A stretch of DNA of 64,000 bases from Planctomycetota bacterium (GTDB lineage Bacteria > Planctomycetota > Planctomycetia > Pirellulales > Pirellulaceae), in NCBI GenBank assembly GCA_029979005.1, contig JAPOIJ010000001.1, forward strand, positions 39,034-103,033. The letters are read 5' to 3'. Of this stretch, positions 61,394 through 64,000 are shown in pieces. The notes beneath the pieces were generated by a model. That model was not told where the DNA came from and did no database searches. It saw only the letters and a program-made list of their open reading frames with translations. Each line of letters begins with the position of its first letter. The stretch's first letter is position 1. The translations under genes and the position numbers were made by a program.

Positions 61394-62162
61394 TCTTTGC
61401 GACCTCTTTGATCGACGATTGCATGGAATCTGTGATCATTGAAACGAAGTGATCCAAATCGTCTACGAATAACCAAACGCTACCGCCTAGGGTCAAAAAA
61501 ACCGCGAGAAACATCACGATAAGATTGGAACTGAGTCCCATGCCAAGCAGGTTCATTTGCGGGTAAGTTCGGCTGACGAACCCAATTATGATGGTCGCAA
61601 TTAGCATTGCGGCAACTGCTGGAGCAACGCCGCGAAGTGTTAAGATGAAACTCTGTTGCAAGAGGTTGACTAAAATGTCGCTTATTCGATTAGGGGCTAA
61701 TTCGGTACCAAGTGGGAGATGGATAAATGTATCAAGAAGCGCAGAAATAACTAATTCGGGACCGCCGGCGAGAGCAAATGCAGCCAGTGAAAGAATGGCG
61801 AACAACTGGCTGATGGTGGATGAGTTTTCGCCAGTTTGCGGATCTAGTGTATTGGAAATTTGAATTCCTGCCATTTGCCCGATAACGGTTCCGGCAAATT
61901 GAGCGGCCGAAAACATTATCATCACACCCAATCCTAAAAGTGAGCCAATAACAACTTCGCTAAAGATTGCCGAAAAAAGGCTCTCTAGATTGGAGGGTTC
62001 GAATTCGGGAAGTGTAATTAATGGAAATGCAGCCAAGCTTAAAAGCACGGCAGTTCCCAGTCGAATTTTTAACGGCACAGATCGGCTGCCAAAAATTGGT
62101 GCCGTCATCACCAATGCCGTAACCCTTGAGAATGCAAGAAAAAAAATAAATGCCGAATCCAT
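61386..62162 (-). CDS. fliR: Flagellar biosynthetic protein FliR
   Basis: A 258-residue, six-helix inner-membrane component of the flagellar type III export gate, of normal length. Typical segments are the opening FIFFLAFSRVTALVMTAPIFGSRSVP, VVIGSLLGLGVMIMFSAAQFAGTVIGQMAG, FALAGGPELVISAL and the closing NLLGMGLSSNLIVMFLAVFLTLGG. It lies between fliQ (2 bp apart) and flhB (8-bp overlap), the standard order. Confidence 0.95.
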   Translation of the reverse strand: MDSAFIFFLAFSRVTALVMTAPIFGSRSVPLKIRLGTAVLLSLAAFPLITLPEFEPSNLESLFSAIFSEVVIGSLLGLGVMIMFSAAQFAGTVIGQMAGIQISNTLDPQTGENSSTISQLFAILSLAAFALAGGPELVISALLDTFIHLPLGTELAPNRISDILVNLLQQSFILTLRGVAPAVAAMLIATIIIGFVSRTYPQMNLLGMGLSSNLIVMFLAVFLTLGGSVWLFVDDLDHFVSMITDSMQSSIKEVAKNE

Positions 62163-62164
62163 TG

Positions 62165-62710
62165 TTACCCGCCTTTTTCAGTCCGGGGTACTTTGGAGAC
62201 GCGATAATGAGGAAGTAGGAACGGATTGTTAGATGCTTTCGATTGACCGTCAGGTTGGCGTGGGGTCGGTTGCTCGATCGATTGCTCAATTTTTTGAAAC
62301 TGACCGATGAGAGAAAAGATAGAATTGTCAGGCTTTGTGTTAGAAGCCCGCGTTGTTGCGATGGGTTCCGAAATCGTCTCGGTTGAGTCTGATTCAGTTT
62401 CTACTGCGGAGGCACTGGCGAAGAGTGTCGGTGGAGGAGAATTTGCCCATTGAGTCATTGGCTTTTCAAATGACAGCCGAGCGAAATCGGTCATGCGTTC
62501 CGTCAGCCAGGGGAGGCAGAGTCCAATTACGGCAATCAAAATGAGGATTTTGGGAACAAACGAAACCGTTTGATCCTGAACCTGGGTCATGGTTTGAATA
62601 ACGCCGATGATCAAGCCAATGAGCAGGCTAGTCACGAGAATTGGGCCTCCAACTAACATGCACGTTTTCATGGCTTCGCGACTGAAATCGATTGCATCTT
62701 CGGGGTTCAT
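62165..62710 (-). CDS. fliQ: Flagellar biosynthetic protein FliQ with long C-terminal extension
   Basis: Residues 1-85 are FliQ: MNPEDAIDFSREAMKTCML, GGPILVTSLLIGLIIGVIQTMTQVQDQTVSFVPKI and a second helix ending LPWLTERM. FliQ is normally about 89 residues; here about 95 more follow (88-181), rich in Ser, Thr, Pro and Gln with no motif, and therefore probably disordered. The gene continues without a stop into this tail and ends 2 bp before fliR. FliQ forms part of the export-gate core with FliP and FliR. Confidence 0.92.
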   Translation of the reverse strand: MNPEDAIDFSREAMKTCMLVGGPILVTSLLIGLIIGVIQTMTQVQDQTVSFVPKILILIAVIGLCLPWLTERMTDFARLSFEKPMTQWANSPPPTLFASASAVETESDSTETISEPIATTRASNTKPDNSIFSLIGQFQKIEQSIEQPTPRQPDGQSKASNNPFLLPHYRVSKVPRTEKGG

Positions 62711-62794
62711 CTTGTGATCCAGTAAGATCGCGTAATTTGAAAAGTGAGGCTCGAGGGAAAGTCTCGGGCAACGGTGTTGTTAAAGCGTTTTCAG

Positions 62795-63784
62795 TCAGGT
62801 GATGGGGATGAAGCTTTGAAGTAACATTCCCACTACAAGGTTCCATCCATCCACCAGCACAAACAGTATTAATTTTAAAGGAAAGCTAACCATGGTCGGC
62901 GGCAACATTAGCATTCCCGTCGAGACGGTGACGGATGAGACAACTAGATCAAGAACTAAAAATGGAAGAAATATTTGAAAACCAAGTAAGAACGCTACCT
63001 TAAGTTCACTCACCATAAACGCAGGTAACAGGACATTGATTGGAACATCCTGTGCGCTGGTTGGTGCCGCTTCGGAGTATTCAGGGACGTATTTGTAAAA
63101 TACCGCAATCGATTCTGCGTTTCCGGCGGCTTCAATCTGTTTGGCCATGAATGTTTTCACAGGAGCAATTCCGCGGGTCCATGCCTCTTCCCAACTGATT
63201 CCATTTTCAGTTTGTGTATAAGGATCAATCGCTTCATTTTTTACTTCGTTCCAAACGGGTGTCATGATTAGCAAAGTCACGAACAGTGAGAGGGCCGTCA
63301 AAACTTGTGTCGGAGGTAGTTGTTGAGCCCCAAATGCTTGCTTGAGCAAGGTTAAAACCACAATGACTCTCACGTAGCAGGTGGTCATCAAGACAATCGC
63401 CGGGGCAAGACTCAAGGTTGCCAAGATTAAGGCAACTTTAATGGAGGAGGTTAAACCCTGAGGAGACGTTAGCTGGTCGGTCGGTGAAGACAGAAAAGAT
63501 GTGAGCGATGGTTGCGGGGAAGAAGGTGCGTGGTCAGGGGATGCGCTCTGTGACGGTGCCGTGGAGCCGGGCGGAATTGCTAATCCAAGTTGACTTCTAA
63601 CTTCACTGGGTAGCTGATCTGAAGGATTAGCGGTTTTCGATTCTTGTTCATCGAGCGAATCTGGGCTCGACAACTGCGCCGCGGCTGGTTGGTTGCCGAC
63701 CGATAGGCCAATGCAAAATAGAGCCAACGCGCAGTACCGAAGTAACGCATGCGCTGATGTTAATTTAGAACGTAAAGTGTGCAA
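62795..63784 (-). CDS. fliP: Flagellar biosynthetic protein FliP
   Basis: A 329-residue FliP, the main component of the export-gate core. A signal peptide (about 12-35) and a Ser/Pro/Gln-rich spacer (36-110) precede the conserved membrane region: LMTTCYVRVIVVLTLLKQAFGAQQLPPTQVLTALSLF, AFMVSELKVAFLLGFQIFLPFLVLDLVVSSV and MLMLPPTMVSFPLKLILFVLVDGWNLV. The start is a TTG at 63784. The fliQ gene follows after an 84-bp gap. Confidence 0.93.
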   Translation of the reverse strand: MHTLRSKLTSAHALLRYCALALFCIGLSVGNQPAAAQLSSPDSLDEQESKTANPSDQLPSEVRSQLGLAIPPGSTAPSQSASPDHAPSSPQPSLTSFLSSPTDQLTSPQGLTSSIKVALILATLSLAPAIVLMTTCYVRVIVVLTLLKQAFGAQQLPPTQVLTALSLFVTLLIMTPVWNEVKNEAIDPYTQTENGISWEEAWTRGIAPVKTFMAKQIEAAGNAESIAVFYKYVPEYSEAAPTSAQDVPINVLLPAFMVSELKVAFLLGFQIFLPFLVLDLVVSSVTVSTGMLMLPPTMVSFPLKLILFVLVDGWNLVVGMLLQSFIPIT

Positions 63785-63811
63785 TTTAAAAAACTAAAAA
63801 AAGACTGCAGG

Positions 63812-64000
63812 TTAGGCTTCGAAAACTGAGTTGTTGGAATGGGCAGATAAGTCAAGAGTTCGCAGAATGCTGGCGAGATTGTTCTGTTGCTGAGCTTGTG
63901 ACTGAGATGGTTGAGGGGGAGCAGTGGCGGGGACCGGCGAGGGGGCGGGGGGGGGGCTCATTTTTGGTTGGGAAGGGGGGCGGCGCCCGCCGCCCAAGGG
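63812..64000 (-). CDS. C-terminal part of a probable FliO
   Basis: The frame is open at the right edge and ends at 63812, 27 bp before fliP. The visible 62 residues are Pro/Gln-rich (PPPAPSPVPATAPPQP) and end LASILRTLDLSAHSNNSVFEA. Position directly before fliP is where fliO lies in most flagellar operons, and planctomycete FliO has a low-complexity tail. No FliO core is visible in this piece, so the call rests mainly on position. Confidence 0.5.
   Translation of the reverse strand, partial: PLGGGRRPPSQPKMSPPPAPSPVPATAPPQPSQSQAQQQNNLASILRTLDLSAHSNNSVFEA

Overview
The window comes from a member of the Planctomycetota, most likely the Pirellulaceae. The evidence is lineage-typical families: a DUF1549/DUF1553 cytochrome protein beside a Tat-exported DUF1501 protein under an ECF sigma/anti-sigma pair, a DUF1559 pseudopilin, a PEP-CTERM protein and proline-rich flagellar export genes. 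GC content looks close to 50% by eye. I see no rRNA, tRNA, CRISPR array, prophage or insertion sequence. It reads as ordinary chromosome with several unusual domain fusions.

Left part (1-17 kb): a cut sulfotransferase, serine acetyltransferase, a metal-efflux permease with a fused heavy-metal domain plus SlyX, a RimK-type ligase with an added RCK_C-like domain, IlvE, a MOSC protein, an MsrB/DUF1499 pair, an AI-2E-type permease, a giant secreted M28 peptidase with beta-propeller and PDZ domains and an apparent ExbD/TolR-like insert, and a halogenase-type flavoprotein. A strongly expressed-looking DUF1559 pseudopilin and a small lipoprotein follow, closed by a clear terminator.

Middle (17-45 kb): an endonuclease/exonuclease/phosphatase protein, a probable protein-deglycation pair (LMW-PTP then fructosamine-3-kinase family), an Flp pilin, two tandem DUF697-type GTPases and an FG-GAP protein. 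Next comes the five-gene operon sigma / anti-sigma / Lys-rich coiled coil / DUF1549-DUF1553 / DUF1501. An internally duplicated ABC-2 permease overlaps two CNNM/DUF21 proteins. Pyruvate kinase, a PEP-CTERM protein, a NYN nuclease, a GH108 muramidase-like protein, PurD and a cupredoxin-like protein complete this part.

Right part (45-64 kb): a respiratory cluster on the + strand encodes a small lipoprotein, a di-haem cytochrome c, CoxB, an A2-type CoxA, haem O synthase, a CoxC with a roughly 200-residue insert, CoxD, a tandem double-Sco protein, a DUF420 protein and a small Cys-pair membrane protein. Together these form a haem-copper oxidase with its haem and copper maturation factors. After a hydrolase come a two-gene unit (unknown protein plus SNF2 helicase) behind two perfect inverted repeats, a sulfotransferase, and the flagellar export-gate operon fliO(partial)-fliP-fliQ-fliR-flhB on the - strand. 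FlhB there lacks its autocleaving C-terminal domain and FliQ carries a long tail.
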